DNA of 64,000 nt from JAVBNA01 sp031551875 (GCA_031551875.1 JAVBNA010000006.1:62001-126000), one strand, 5' to 3'. Counted from the stretch's first letter, positions 47,429 through 56,585 are shown. The notes: generated from the letters alone by a model not told the origin. Program-made: numbers and translations.

Positions 47429-50400
47429 ATGAGAAAAAAGAATAAGCGCCAATTGCAGGCGCGCGTACATAACGAAACCCCATATGAAAACCCGCCCGTA
47501 CCGCGCGGAGGCCATGAACGCCGGCCGCCCGCCCCTGATTTTTCCTACCTGTTTGACCAGACGGCGCAGGAGGGACAGGAGTTTGAGCTTGACCAGCAGC
47601 GCATCCGCGAGGATCGCATGCGCCGTGTGGAGCAGGTGACGGCGGAGTTCCCCAGCCTCAAAAACGAGGAGCTGTTTTCCTACTTTGAGAAGCGGGAGGA
47701 CGGCGGAACCGACGCGGTTCTCTACGAGGAAGAGGAGCCGTACACAACCGACTACGGCGTGGAAGAGGACCACATGTACCATACGATTCCCATTTTCAAT
47801 GACGACAATAACCCCTTCTCCGTCCACGCCCAGACCGATCCCGAGCTTGATGCCGGGGCGGGCGCGTATACCGAGGAGGAATGGGAGGACGGTTGGGACG
47901 GGCAGGACGAGGAAACCGGCGGCTCGGACTATGACGAGACCTACGGCGAGGCGGAGGAAGAGGAGGAAGAGCACAACAACCCCTATCTGATGCCCCAGGA
48001 TGAGATGCTGCCCGAGGACAGCGATATGACCCTGTACGACGAGCAGGATGATGAGGATGACTACGAAGAACCCGCGGAAATGAGCGAGGAGGAGGCCTTC
48101 TGGACCGGGCCGGTTCAGATGGAGCCGCTGCCTGAGCCGGTGGAGGGCGAGGGCTTTTTCAAGGCGACCGCCGGACATTCCGCACCCGATACGACCACCG
48201 TTGCGGCCTCTGACGACAGCTTTGTCATGCCCGAGTTTTTTGATGAGGACGACGAGGAGGAGTATTCCTCCGGCGCGGTTGTGCTGTCCCCCGGAGCGGG
48301 TGACGATGCGCTGAGCGCCCACGCCTTTGACGGGGAACCGGAGGAGGAAGAAGCCTACGCATTCGAGGCCCCCGAAATCGACGGCCTGTTCGCGGGGGAA
48401 GAGGACTTTGAAGAAGAAATAGAAGAGGAACAATCGGCGGAGGAGTCCGTCGGGGAAGCCCGTGAGGATATGTCCGGGGACGGCCGGGAGACGGCTGAGG
48501 AAGGCCAACCGGTTTTCCTCCGGGAGTCGCCCGAGCTTGTGTCGTTTCACTCGCTCGCGGAGGATCCGCGCCGACGTCCGCGGCTGGATTCGCTGGGCGG
48601 GCTGACCCGCTATCTGAACAGCGACGACGCCGATGTTTCGCCGCAATTTTATGACGATGATGATTTTGTAGACGGGGAAACGAACAACGCACAGGAGGCA
48701 GAATTCGACCCCAGCGACCTGCCGTCCAAGAAGTTCTTCGGCGGGGAGCGTTCCCGTCCCAAGACGCGCGACGAACTCAACGACCTGCGCGCGCAGATTT
48801 ACCACTCGGACGTCGGTGTGCGGAAATACCACATCACGATCGCAAACCTGTTCGACTCGCTGTCGGCGGAGCGCAAGCTGTACGTCAAATACCACCCGCG
48901 CCTTGAGGGGGAGCGGGAGAGGGAGAGGGAGGGCGCCGCGCCGGAACGCAGCCAGAGCGCCCCCGCAGGCGCGGGACGCAGCGCAGGCTCCCGGACGCAG
49001 TCGCCGCCCCGGGAGAGCATCAAGAATAAAATGGCCGCCCTGTTTCAGGGAGGCAAAAAAGAGAGAACCGAGCCCTTTGCGGGGGAGGACAAGTTCGGGG
49101 AATATACCAGCCCGAACGACGTTTCCAAAATTCGCACCGAGCTGCGCGGGGATGTCCGCGCCAGCCAGCAGGCGGCGACCTTCACCGGAATTATCGCCTT
49201 TTTCAGCTTGCTCGTTACGTCGGCTGAACCGCTGGGCATCGCGCTGCCCTCCTTCATGCGCGTATCGGCCAGCACGACCGGCTTCCTGATCGTAAACCTG
49301 CTGCTGCTGTGCGGGGCGATCGCCTTAAATCTGGAAACCATTCTCGACAGCCTCAAGCGTCTGATCACGCTTGAATTTGACTCTGAGGCCGCGGTCTCGG
49401 TTGCGGCCGTGTTCTGTCTGCTGCAAAACCTGCTGCTCTTCCTTGACGTCCAGCCGCTCGCGGAGGGCAGTGTGCACCTCTATTCGGGTTTCGCCATTCT
49501 GGGGCTTGCGCTCCATGCGGCCGGCAAGCTGCTGATGCACAAGCGCACCCAGCAGAACTTTAAGTTTGTCGCCTCTTCGAAGCCAAAAAAGGCGGCGCGC
49601 ATCATTCCCGACCCCGAGTTCTCGCGCCAGGTGGCGGGGGAGATCACCAACGGGGAGCCGGTCATCGCCTATCAGGCCGACACGGGCTTTCTCTCGAGCT
49701 TTTTGAAGCTGTCCTATGCGATCGATCCGGCAGAAAAGGCCGCGCAGCGGCTTGCCCCCATCCTCACGGTGGCCGGTCTTGTCATCGGGCTTTTGACCGG
49801 GATCATCCACGGCAGCTTTACCCAGGGCGTGGGCGCGTCGGCTGCATCGCTGTGCATGGCGGTGCCCATGGCGGGCATGCTGTGCATCAACCTGCCCCTC
49901 TTCCGCATGTCCAAGTCGCTGCTGCGCGAGGGGGTTCTGCTGACCTCCAGCGCGTCGGTGCAGGAATACAGCGAGGTCAACTCGGTGATGCTGGACGCGT
50001 CCGAGCTGTTCCCCGACGGCGCAACGCTGCACGGGGCGAAAAAGTTTTGTGACGAGTCGGTCGAGCAGGTGATGCTCGAGGCGGCGGCGATTGTGTGCAG
50101 TGTCGAAGGGCCACTTAAAGGGATGTTTTTGAAGAGCGCCAAGGATATGGTGGATCTGTCCCGCGTGCAGGGTAAGGTGGAATACACCGACCGTCTGGGC
50201 TTCAGCGCCTTTATCGACGGGCTGCCCGCCTTTGTGGGCACCGCCGACTGGATGCGCCGGCAGGGCATTGCCCCGCCCGAGCGCAGCCTGACCGAGAAGT
50301 ACACCTCCGACGGGCTGGAGCTTCTGTACTACGCCAAGGGCGACAAGCTGATGGCTTTCTTCGCCCTCACCCATGAGCCCGACGGGGGTATCCGGCGCAC

Positions 50401-50824
50401 CATGTCCCAGTATGAGCAGACGGGCGGCGGCTTTGTCATCCGCTCGACCGATCCGTTTATTACGGAGCGCACCGTGTCCGACTGGTTCGGTGTGGGCAAC
50501 CGCTCGGTGCGGATTCTCTCGGCCAGCCTCGGCGGCTACTACGCGGAGGTTATGGACAGCGCCTCGCGCAAGTCTCCGGCCTTTCTGGCCACGACCGGAC
50601 GGCTGTCCTCCTTCTTCCGTGCCGTGGGCGCCTGCGTGCGTGCCAAGCTGAATTTCACACTGTCCGTGATGCTGCAGGCGGCGGCGATGGTGCTGGGCAT
50701 TGTGCTGGCGGCCATCTTTTGTTTGGCGTCGGGCACGGCCGAGCTCAATGTGCTCAATCTGTTGATTTTCCTGCTGTTCTGGATCGCGGCGGTGCTCATT
50801 GCCCCCAACATTCGGAAAACATAA
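47429..50824 (+). CDS. Giant acidic protein with a catalytically dead P-type-ATPase-like membrane body
   Basis: 1131 residues. The first 430 are strongly acidic (many Glu/Asp runs) with a basic start; about 430-590 is a linker with KYHITIANLFDSLSAERKLYVKYHP. From about 590 on, paired membrane segments alternate with cytoplasmic parts in the order of a P1-type ATPase: SLCMAVPMAGML stands at the TM4 metal site, and EVNSVMLDASELFPDG stands where DKTGT should be (Asp856 kept, KTGT lost). VEGPLKG lies at the HP-type position, GFSAFIDGLPAFVGTADWMRRQGI matches the N-domain, STD replaces TGD, and no GDGxND is present. It cannot pump by the normal cycle; a scaffold or sensor is likely. Follows rlmB. 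Confidence 0.75.
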   Translation: MRKKNKRQLQARVHNETPYENPPVPRGGHERRPPAPDFSYLFDQTAQEGQEFELDQQRIREDRMRRVEQVTAEFPSLKNEELFSYFEKREDGGTDAVLYEEEEPYTTDYGVEEDHMYHTIPIFNDDNNPFSVHAQTDPELDAGAGAYTEEEWEDGWDGQDEETGGSDYDETYGEAEEEEEEHNNPYLMPQDEMLPEDSDMTLYDEQDDEDDYEEPAEMSEEEAFWTGPVQMEPLPEPVEGEGFFKATAGHSAPDTTTVAASDDSFVMPEFFDEDDEEEYSSGAVVLSPGAGDDALSAHAFDGEPEEEEAYAFEAPEIDGLFAGEEDFEEEIEEEQSAEESVGEAREDMSGDGRETAEEGQPVFLRESPELVSFHSLAEDPRRRPRLDSLGGLTRYLNSDDADVSPQFYDDDDFVDGETNNAQEAEFDPSDLPSKKFFGGERSRPKTRDELNDLRAQIYHSDVGVRKYHITIANLFDSLSAERKLYVKYHPRLEGEREREREGAAPERSQSAPAGAGRSAGSRTQSPPRESIKNKMAALFQGGKKERTEPFAGEDKFGEYTSPNDVSKIRTELRGDVRASQQAATFTGIIAFFSLLVTSAEPLGIALPSFMRVSASTTGFLIVNLLLLCGAIALNLETILDSLKRLITLEFDSEAAVSVAAVFCLLQNLLLFLDVQPLAEGSVHLYSGFAILGLALHAAGKLLMHKRTQQNFKFVASSKPKKAARIIPDPEFSRQVAGEITNGEPVIAYQADTGFLSSFLKLSYAIDPAEKAAQRLAPILTVAGLVIGLLTGIIHGSFTQGVGASAASLCMAVPMAGMLCINLPLFRMSKSLLREGVLLTSSASVQEYSEVNSVMLDASELFPDGATLHGAKKFCDESVEQVMLEAAAIVCSVEGPLKGMFLKSAKDMVDLSRVQGKVEYTDRLGFSAFIDGLPAFVGTADWMRRQGIAPPERSLTEKYTSDGLELLYYAKGDKLMAFFALTHEPDGGIRRTMSQYEQTGGGFVIRSTDPFITERTVSDWFGVGNRSVRILSASLGGYYAEVMDSASRKSPAFLATTGRLSSFFRAVGACVRAKLNFTLSVMLQAAAMVLGIVLAAIFCLASGTAELNVLNLLIFLLFWIAAVLIAPNIRKT

Positions 50825-50828
50825 AAAA

Positions 50829-50860
50829 ATCGCCCGGCGCTCTGCGGAGTGTCGGGCGAT
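50829..50860 (-). terminator. Terminator after the Nudix gene
   Basis: ATCGCCCG (50829-50836) pairs with CGGGCGAT (50853-50860), with further imperfect inner pairing, and a T7 run on the minus strand, 3 bp past the Nudix stop. Confidence 0.85.
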
Positions 50861-50862
50861 TC

Positions 50863-51594
50863 TTAATAGGATGGATTTTTCTTGAGCCACGTCCATGCGC
50901 GCGTCAGCACACGCCGGTCGTTTTCAAACCGGAACATATCCATTGCGCCGCTGTAGCTGACCCAGCGGAAACGCTCAATTTCCGCCTCCTGGATGATGAC
51001 GTCGCCCACGGTCGCCCGCCCCAGAAAAAAGACGACGCGCTTGGAGATTTTCGGGCGGGGGTGATAGCTGCTGATTTCCCGGAACCCTTCCAGGAGCTCC
51101 ACCCTGAGGCCGGTTTCCTCAAGCACCTCGCGCGCGGCGGTTTCCAGCTCGGTCTCCCCGTGCTCCATGTGACCCTTGGGGAAGCCCCAGTGCTTGCCGT
51201 AGAGGTTTTTGATGAGCAAAAACTGCCGTTTTTGCCCCGTGCCCCGGAAGATCACCGCGCCGCACGACTTTTCATATAGACAACGCAGGTCGGCGGTGTC
51301 AAAATCCATTTCCCCGTCCAGCACCTCCCGCAGCTCGGGCGCGTATACGATCCGGCTGGTCGGCGCGACCACATAAACCTCCTCGTCGCCCTGTCCGCGG
51401 ATGGAGGCGACAATTTTGCCCTGAAAGCGGTCGAGTGACCGGTCGACGCCGATCACACAGGCTTCCTTTGCGGTTTCCTCCTGCTCAGGGCTGTCGGAGA
51501 TGTAGCCCCAGTTGGCGGCGTACAGCTTGCCGGAGCGAGGATTCCGGCTGTTCAGGGGTCGGTCCACTTGGACATTAACGATTGTACCGAGCAT
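50863..51594 (-). CDS. Inorganic-pyrophosphatase-like domain fused to a Nudix hydrolase
   Basis: 243 residues. The first 100 (VNVQVDRPLNSRNPRSGKLY, NWGYI, ACVIGVDRSLDRFQGKIVA, VVAP) resemble the soluble family I inorganic pyrophosphatase fold, but catalytic aspartate clusters are not obvious. Residues about 105-240 are a Nudix hydrolase with a complete box: Gly141, Glu147, Arg155-Glu156, Glu159-Glu160, Gly162. The Nudix part cleaves nucleoside-diphosphate-linked substrates; the fused domain may bind the pyrophosphate product or be a remnant. A TAA and T-rich terminator follow. Confidence 0.82.
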   Translation of the reverse strand: MLGTIVNVQVDRPLNSRNPRSGKLYAANWGYISDSPEQEETAKEACVIGVDRSLDRFQGKIVASIRGQGDEEVYVVAPTSRIVYAPELREVLDGEMDFDTADLRCLYEKSCGAVIFRGTGQKRQFLLIKNLYGKHWGFPKGHMEHGETELETAAREVLEETGLRVELLEGFREISSYHPRPKISKRVVFFLGRATVGDVIIQEAEIERFRWVSYSGAMDMFRFENDRRVLTRAWTWLKKNPSY

Positions 51595-51672
51595 GTGTAA
51601 GCGCCCCTTTCATACCCTATATTGTACCGAAAGGGAGGAAAAATATCAAGACCTATATTTTCTAATCATTCC

Positions 51673-52419
51673 TTACCGGGCCTCTTCCGCAATTTCAAAA
51701 CTTGCCAGAATGTCGTCAAACTGGGTGTCGTAGTCGTCGGAATCGTTCAGAATGCGCGTTTCGGTGATCAGAAAGACCCCGCCCTTTCCGTTTTTGAACG
51801 CCCGCACGCTGACCACCGGACGGTGACGCAACGCCACGCCGTTGACCCAGTCCCATATGCCCGTAACGACGGTGGGGTGATAGGCCTGCGGCTGGGCGAC
51901 GCCCTCCTGGCCGTCAGTGCGCAGGGTTTCGGTTTGCTTGGGCGGGGGGTCGCTTTGGTTCATCTTTTTCTTCACCGACGAGAGCGCCGTGCTCACGCTG
52001 ACGCCGGGGAACTGCTCAATCACAAGCGACACGGCCGGTCGGTTGAGGGGGCGGTTCTTCGGGGTGATGTGCAGGGCGCTGCCCTTCTCCTCGACGTTAA
52101 AATCCGCAGCGGGCACCCGCAGGGTGTATCCCGCGAGCCGCACCTCGTCGACGGGGGCGGACACGGTCATTTGCAGGGTTTCGCCGCCGCTTGACGTGTT
52201 CTGTGCGGGCTTAAGAAGGGACGCCCACAGGCTTCCGTACAGCGCCCGCGCCGGCGCGGACAGCCCGATTACAAAGACGAAAAGAAGCAGGCATAAAAGG
52301 ACAACCCATTTTCCCAAACGCCTTTTCGCAGGAGGGTCGCTTGCTTCGGGTTTCGGATCAGTGATTTCAGGAACGTCCTCCATTTCAGTGAGAGGGGTAA
52401 TTCTTTCTTTGTCTGACAT
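51673..52419 (-). CDS. Single-pass membrane protein with extracytoplasmic domain, unknown function
   Basis: 248 residues: acidic cytoplasmic N-terminus of 35 residues, membrane segment about 40-60, then an extracytoplasmic alpha/beta domain with conserved-looking VEEKGSALHITPKNRP and a terminal FDDILASFEI that recalls PsbP/DUF-type secreted domains. No confident family. ATG 52419 has AAAGGAGGAG. A terminator separates it from the zinc-ribbon gene upstream. Confidence 0.75.
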   Translation of the reverse strand: MSDKERITPLTEMEDVPEITDPKPEASDPPAKRRLGKWVVLLCLLLFVFVIGLSAPARALYGSLWASLLKPAQNTSSGGETLQMTVSAPVDEVRLAGYTLRVPAADFNVEEKGSALHITPKNRPLNRPAVSLVIEQFPGVSVSTALSSVKKKMNQSDPPPKQTETLRTDGQEGVAQPQAYHPTVVTGIWDWVNGVALRHRPVVSVRAFKNGKGGVFLITETRILNDSDDYDTQFDDILASFEIAEEAR

Positions 52420-52442
52420 ATCGGCTCCTCCTTTCCGCAAAA

Positions 52443-52472
52443 AAATCGCTCATCCGATAAGATGAGCGATTT
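52443..52472 (-). terminator. Terminator after the zinc-ribbon membrane protein
   Basis: 12-bp perfect stem (52443-52454 with 52461-52472) and T7 on the minus strand. Confidence 0.93.
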
Positions 52473-52490
52473 ATGCCTGATTTATGCAGA

Positions 52491-53087
52491 TTAAGCCTTG
52501 AGGAAAAATTTGCTTTGGATGTAGGAGAAGGCCGAATCAAAGCGGGGGAAGCCGCCGTAGTTGTCGCCGAAGGGAGAGTCGTCGCCGTAACTGAATTCCC
52601 AGCCGGAGGAGGGAATCCGTGAGACTGTGTTGAAAGCGGCGGCCATGTAAATAATTGTCCCGACAATGGCGAGCACGGTGGAGACAATCACCAGTATGCC
52701 GCCCCAGATCATAAGTTTCTTGCCTTTCGCGCGCAGCTCGATAAACGAGGGGTTCTCCTGAGGAGGAATTGTCAGGTCGATTGTGCCCTTGCAATAGGGA
52801 CAGGTGGGGAAGGCGCCCTGAAGCTGACCCCGGCAGTGGGGGCACTGGAGAGGGGGCATCGCGGGCTTGCGGACGCAGAAATAGATAATGGCGGGGATCA
52901 GGCCAAGGAAGCCGATTAGCAGCGCCCACATCATCGCATTGTTGTTGTAGTTGCCCTGCGCGTCCTTGTACACGCCTACGGCAAACAGCACGCGTCCGGC
53001 AATCTCAATCGCCGCGGCGATCAAGATCACAATCATAAAGACCATCATAGAACCGAAAAATTCTTGAAAGAACTGCATTTCTGTCAT
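52491..53087 (-). CDS. Zinc-ribbon membrane protein, unknown function
   Basis: 198 residues: membrane segments at about 14-40 and 52-70, a double-Cys zinc ribbon CPHCRGQLQGAFPTCPYC at about 82-99, a further membrane segment about 128-152, and a Gly/Phe-rich tail. Zinc ribbons of this kind are frequent in clostridial membrane proteins of unknown role. Ends just before a strong terminator. Confidence 0.78.
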   Translation of the reverse strand: MTEMQFFQEFFGSMMVFMIVILIAAAIEIAGRVLFAVGVYKDAQGNYNNNAMMWALLIGFLGLIPAIIYFCVRKPAMPPLQCPHCRGQLQGAFPTCPYCKGTIDLTIPPQENPSFIELRAKGKKLMIWGGILVIVSTVLAIVGTIIYMAAAFNTVSRIPSSGWEFSYGDDSPFGDNYGGFPRFDSAFSYIQSKFFLKA

Positions 53088-53105
53088 AAATAGACCTCCT
53101 AAAAA

Positions 53106-53765
53106 TTATGGTTTGTCTTTTGTGCCGCTGTCCGCGTCAGGCTCATCGCCTTTTTCGGACGCCACCTGCGTAAGGCTGCGGCGGAACCAGGAAAGCGGCA
53201 CGCTTCCGTGCTCCAAAAGGTCGGTGCGGGGGATTTTCCAGGACCATTTGAGGGGTTCGTCGGTGGCTTCGACCGGGGGGTTGATGAAGCGGTTGATGAG
53301 CACAGCGACGACGATGCCGAAAAAGGTTTCCAGAATACGGTTGAGCGCGTAGATGAACTGGCTGTCGCTGCGGCCGATGAGCAGCACCGCGCACAGCACG
53401 GTCGCCGAAATGGTGCACGACTGCGGGTTGTTAAGCAGCACGCCCAGATAGATGGCCGCGGCCACGCCCGCACCCACCAGCAGGATGTGTACGCCCGGCA
53501 GCCCGATCAGCCCGTCCAGCCACAAGAGCCCCAGTCCGAGCGCGCCGCCGACGGCGGTGCCCAGCACGCGGGACAGGCCGAACCTGACCGTATGGGTAAC
53601 CGTGTCCTGCATACAGATGATCGCGGCGATGCAGGCGTAGAACGGTGCGGGGAGTCCGAGCAGGGCGTACCCGCCCAGACAGACCATGACGGCCAGCGCC
53701 GTTTTCAGGTTGCGCATGCCAATGCCCGGGAGACGAAGTTTTTGCGGGAACTTGATACAAAACAC
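53106..53765 (-). CDS. FUSC/aromatic-acid-exporter-family membrane protein
   Basis: About 219 residues; a cluster of six short hydrophobic segments (GMRNLKTALAVMVCLGGYALLG, YACIAAIICMQDTVTHTVRFGLSRVLGTAVGGALGLG and so on) matches the N-terminal FUSC_2/ArAE domain of small exporters, followed by a polar tail. The start is uncertain: GTG at 53765 keeps conserved-looking IG before MRNLKTA but has its site too close; ATG at 53717 gives 203 residues and no clear site. Promoter TTGCAA-17-TATACT at 53793-53821. Confidence 0.78.
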   Translation of the reverse strand: MFCIKFPQKLRLPGIGMRNLKTALAVMVCLGGYALLGLPAPFYACIAAIICMQDTVTHTVRFGLSRVLGTAVGGALGLGLLWLDGLIGLPGVHILLVGAGVAAAIYLGVLLNNPQSCTISATVLCAVLLIGRSDSQFIYALNRILETFFGIVVAVLINRFINPPVEATDEPLKWSWKIPRTDLLEHGSVPLSWFRRSLTQVASEKGDEPDADSGTKDKP

Positions 53766-53792
53766 CCCCTCGGCCTGACATTTGGTGCTTTT

Positions 53793-53821
53793 AGTATACC
53801 GTATTTTTGCCCGGTTTGCAA
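53793..53821 (-). promoter_or_regulatory. Promoter of the FUSC-family gene
   Basis: Minus-strand TTGCAA (53816-53821), 17 bp, TATACT (53793-53798). Confidence 0.75.
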
Positions 53822-53827
53822 GTGGAG

Positions 53828-53856
53828 TTGACCGGAAAGGGAAAGCGTGGTATTCT
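53828..53856 (+). promoter_or_regulatory. Promoter of the flavodiiron gene
   Basis: TTGACC, 17 bp, TATTCT; its -35 lies 6 bp from the -35 of the divergent FUSC promoter. Confidence 0.7.
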
Positions 53857-53889
53857 AAAGAATAACACAAGAGAGAACGGGGGAGAAGG

Positions 53890-55059
53890 ATGAATCCGAC
53901 ATTGATAAAAGAGGGCGTTTATTGGGTGGGGGCGATCGATTGGTCGCTGCGCAACTTTCATGGCTATACCACTGAAAAAGGCTCGACCTATAATGCATAT
54001 TTGATCATCGACGAAAAGATCACACTGATCGACACGGTCAAAGCGGCCTTTTCCGAGGAGCTTCTGGAGCGGGTGTCCAAACTCATTGACCCCGCAAAAA
54101 TTGACTATCTGGTATCAAACCACGTGGAGATGGACCATTCGGGAGCCATTCCGGCCGTGATGGCGGCGGCGAAAAACGCGACCATTGTCACCAGTGCGCC
54201 GCAGGGCCAGAAGGGCCTGACCGCCCATTACGGCGCTTACAACTACAAGGCGGTCAAATCGGGGGAAAGCCTCAGCCTGGGCAAGCGCAGCCTGCACTTT
54301 GTCACCACGCCCATGCTCCACTGGCCGGACAACATGGTCAGCTATTGCCCCGAGGAAAAAATCCTGTTTTCAAACGACGCGTTCGGACAGCATCTGGCCT
54401 CGTCGGCGCGTTTTGACGACGAACTGGACATCCATGAGGTGCTCAACCAGGCGAAAAAATATTACGCGAACATCGTCATGCCCTTTGCGGCGCAAGCGCG
54501 TGCGGCCTGCGAGGCGGCGGCGCAGCTTGACATTGAGATCATCGCGCCCAGCCACGGCGCAATCTGGCGCGGGCACATCCCGCAGATCCTTGACGCCTAT
54601 AAGACCTGGTATTCCAATGACCCTGCGGAATATGCGCTTGTGGTGTTTGACAGCATGTGGCACTCCACCGAAAAAATGGCAAAAACAATTGCCGAGGCCT
54701 TCGCGCAGACGGGCATCCACGTCAAATACCTTGACCTCAAGGACAACCACATCTCGGACATCATGACCGATGTTCTGGAGGCGAAATATATCTGTGTCGG
54801 CTCGCCCACGCTCAACAACAATATGCTGCCCACCGTATCCGCCTTTTTGACCTATTTAAACGGCCTTGCCCCCAAGAACCGCAAGGCGATGGCGTTCGGC
54901 TCCTATGGCTGGGGCGGGCAGAGCATCGGGCAGGTGGAGGAGTGGCTTGAAAAGTGCGGCTTTACGCTCTTCTGCGACAAGGTGCGCATTCAGTTTATCC
55001 CCTCTCAGGAACAGCTGGAGGCGCTGTCAGGGCATATTCTGGCCGCGCTCGGCAAATAA
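53890..55059 (+). CDS. Flavodiiron protein (oxygen/NO reductase, FprA family)
   Basis: Reduces O2 to water (or NO to N2O) in anaerobes. 389 residues: metallo-beta-lactamase-like domain with di-iron ligands His78, Glu80, Asp82 and His83 (NHVEMDHSG), then a flavodoxin domain from about 249 (ALVVFDSMWHSTEKMAKTIAEAF, GSPTLNNNMLPTVSAFLTYL). Length is typical of the two-domain class A form. GGGAGAAGG site. Divergent from the exporter gene. Oxygen versus NO preference cannot be told. Confidence 0.95.
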   Translation: MNPTLIKEGVYWVGAIDWSLRNFHGYTTEKGSTYNAYLIIDEKITLIDTVKAAFSEELLERVSKLIDPAKIDYLVSNHVEMDHSGAIPAVMAAAKNATIVTSAPQGQKGLTAHYGAYNYKAVKSGESLSLGKRSLHFVTTPMLHWPDNMVSYCPEEKILFSNDAFGQHLASSARFDDELDIHEVLNQAKKYYANIVMPFAAQARAACEAAAQLDIEIIAPSHGAIWRGHIPQILDAYKTWYSNDPAEYALVVFDSMWHSTEKMAKTIAEAFAQTGIHVKYLDLKDNHISDIMTDVLEAKYICVGSPTLNNNMLPTVSAFLTYLNGLAPKNRKAMAFGSYGWGGQSIGQVEEWLEKCGFTLFCDKVRIQFIPSQEQLEALSGHILAALGK

Positions 55060-55141
55060 AGCGGGACGGTTGACTTTCCGCCCGGGGTGCATTACAATAA
55101 AATGGTGTATTTTTCAGAAATGAACAGATGGAGGGCAAACT

Positions 55142-56524
55142 ATGCTTTCAAACAGGGAAAAAACCATGGAGAAAATCGTCGCGCTGTGTAAAGGCCGCGG
55201 CTTTGTCTACGCCGGCTCGGAGATCTACGGCGGCCTGTCTAATACATGGGATTACGGACCGCTGGGCGTGGAGTTTAAAAACAACGTCAAAAGGGCGTGG
55301 TGGAAGAAGTTTGTGCAGGAGAGCCCCTACAACGTGGGGCTTGATTCCGCGATCCTGATGAACCCGCAGGTGTGGGTGGCGTCGGGTCACGTGGGCGGCT
55401 TTTCCGACCCGCTCATGGACTGTAAGGAGTGCAAAACCCGCCACCGTGCGGACAAGCTCATTGAGGACGCGGGCGGCGACGCCAACGGCATGTCCTTTGA
55501 GGAGATGAGCCGGTACATCGCCGATAACGGTATCACCTGCCCCGACTGCGGCAAGGCGAACTTCACCGACATCCGCAAGTTTAATCTGATGTTCAAGACG
55601 TTTCAGGGCGTGACCGAGGATGCAAAAAATGAAATTTTCCTGCGCCCCGAGACCGCGCAGGGCATTTTCGTCAACTTTGCGAACATACAGCGCACTACGC
55701 GCAAAAAGCTGCCCTTCGGCGTATGTCAGGTGGGCAAATCCTTCCGCAACGAGATTACGCCGGGCAACTTTATTTTCCGCATCCGTGAGTTTGAGCAGAT
55801 GGAGCTGGAGTTTTTCTGCAAGCCGGGCACCGAGCTGGATTGGTACGCCTACTGGAAAGACGCCTGCAAAAACTGGCTTCTGTCGCTGGGCGTCCATGAG
55901 GAAAACATTCGCCTGCGCGACCACAGCCAGGAGGAGCTGTCCCACTACTCCAACGCCACGACCGACATTGAGTTTGTTTTCCCGTTCGGCTGGGGCGAAT
56001 TGTGGGGCATTGCGTCGCGTACTGACTTTGACCTGACCCAGCACCAGACCCACAGCACCAAGAGCCTCGAATACTTTGACCAGGAGGCCAACGAACGCTT
56101 CATCCCCTACGTGGTCGAGCCCTCACTGGGCGCTGACCGTGTGGCGCTCGCATTTTTGTGCGAGGCGTATGACGAGGAGGTCGTGGACGCCGAGAAGAAC
56201 GACACCCGCGTAGTCATGCACCTGCACCCGGCGCTCGCCCCCTTTAAGGCGTGCGTGCTACCGTTGTCCAAGAAGCTGGCGGAGGGCGCGGGTAAGGTTT
56301 TTGAGACGCTTTCCAAGTACTTCATGGTCGACTACGACGAGGCGGGTTCGATCGGCAAGCGCTACCGCCGGCAGGACGAGATCGGCACGCCCTTCTGCCT
56401 GACGTATGATTTCGAGAGCGAAGAGGACGGCTGTGTGACTGTGCGCGACCGCGATAGCATGGCGCAGGAGCGGGTCAGCATCAACAAGCTGATTGACTAT
56501 ATTACGGCGAAAATCGAGTTTTAA
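55142..56524 (+). CDS. glyS: Glycyl-tRNA synthetase, alpha2 type
   Basis: Charges tRNA-Gly. 460 residues with the bacterial/eukaryote-like single-chain class II core: CKGRGFVYAGSEIYGGLSNTWDYGPLG, RPETAQGIFVNF, RTTRKKLPFGVCQVGKSFRNEITPGNFIFRIREFEQME, then the C-terminal anticodon domain (ACVLPLSKK...YRRQDEIGTPFCLTYDFE). Start at 55142 has GGAGGGC at 6 nt; another ATG at 55166 lacks one. No T-box leader fits in the 80 bp upstream. Confidence 0.97.
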   Translation: MLSNREKTMEKIVALCKGRGFVYAGSEIYGGLSNTWDYGPLGVEFKNNVKRAWWKKFVQESPYNVGLDSAILMNPQVWVASGHVGGFSDPLMDCKECKTRHRADKLIEDAGGDANGMSFEEMSRYIADNGITCPDCGKANFTDIRKFNLMFKTFQGVTEDAKNEIFLRPETAQGIFVNFANIQRTTRKKLPFGVCQVGKSFRNEITPGNFIFRIREFEQMELEFFCKPGTELDWYAYWKDACKNWLLSLGVHEENIRLRDHSQEELSHYSNATTDIEFVFPFGWGELWGIASRTDFDLTQHQTHSTKSLEYFDQEANERFIPYVVEPSLGADRVALAFLCEAYDEEVVDAEKNDTRVVMHLHPALAPFKACVLPLSKKLAEGAGKVFETLSKYFMVDYDEAGSIGKRYRRQDEIGTPFCLTYDFESEEDGCVTVRDRDSMAQERVSINKLIDYITAKIEF

Positions 56525-56553
56525 GGGAAATAAATTCAATTTGTTTTGACGGT

Positions 56554-56585
56554 GAGAGGGCCGACGGTTGCGCTGGCTCTCTTTT
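56554..56585 (+). terminator. Terminator after glyS
   Basis: GAGAG-GG-CC (56554-56562) pairs with GGCTCTC (56575-56581) leaving a two-base bulge, followed by TTTT. Confidence 0.55.

Noticed and set aside
49325..50896. 523-codon minus-strand frame over the pseudo-P-type ATPase gene
   Set aside because: No domain, no ribosome site; the plus-strand frame has membrane segments and a coherent fold.
55060..55141. Possible T-box leader of glyS
   Set aside because: Only 80 bp, no specifier stem or antiterminator TGGNACCGCG-like sequence.
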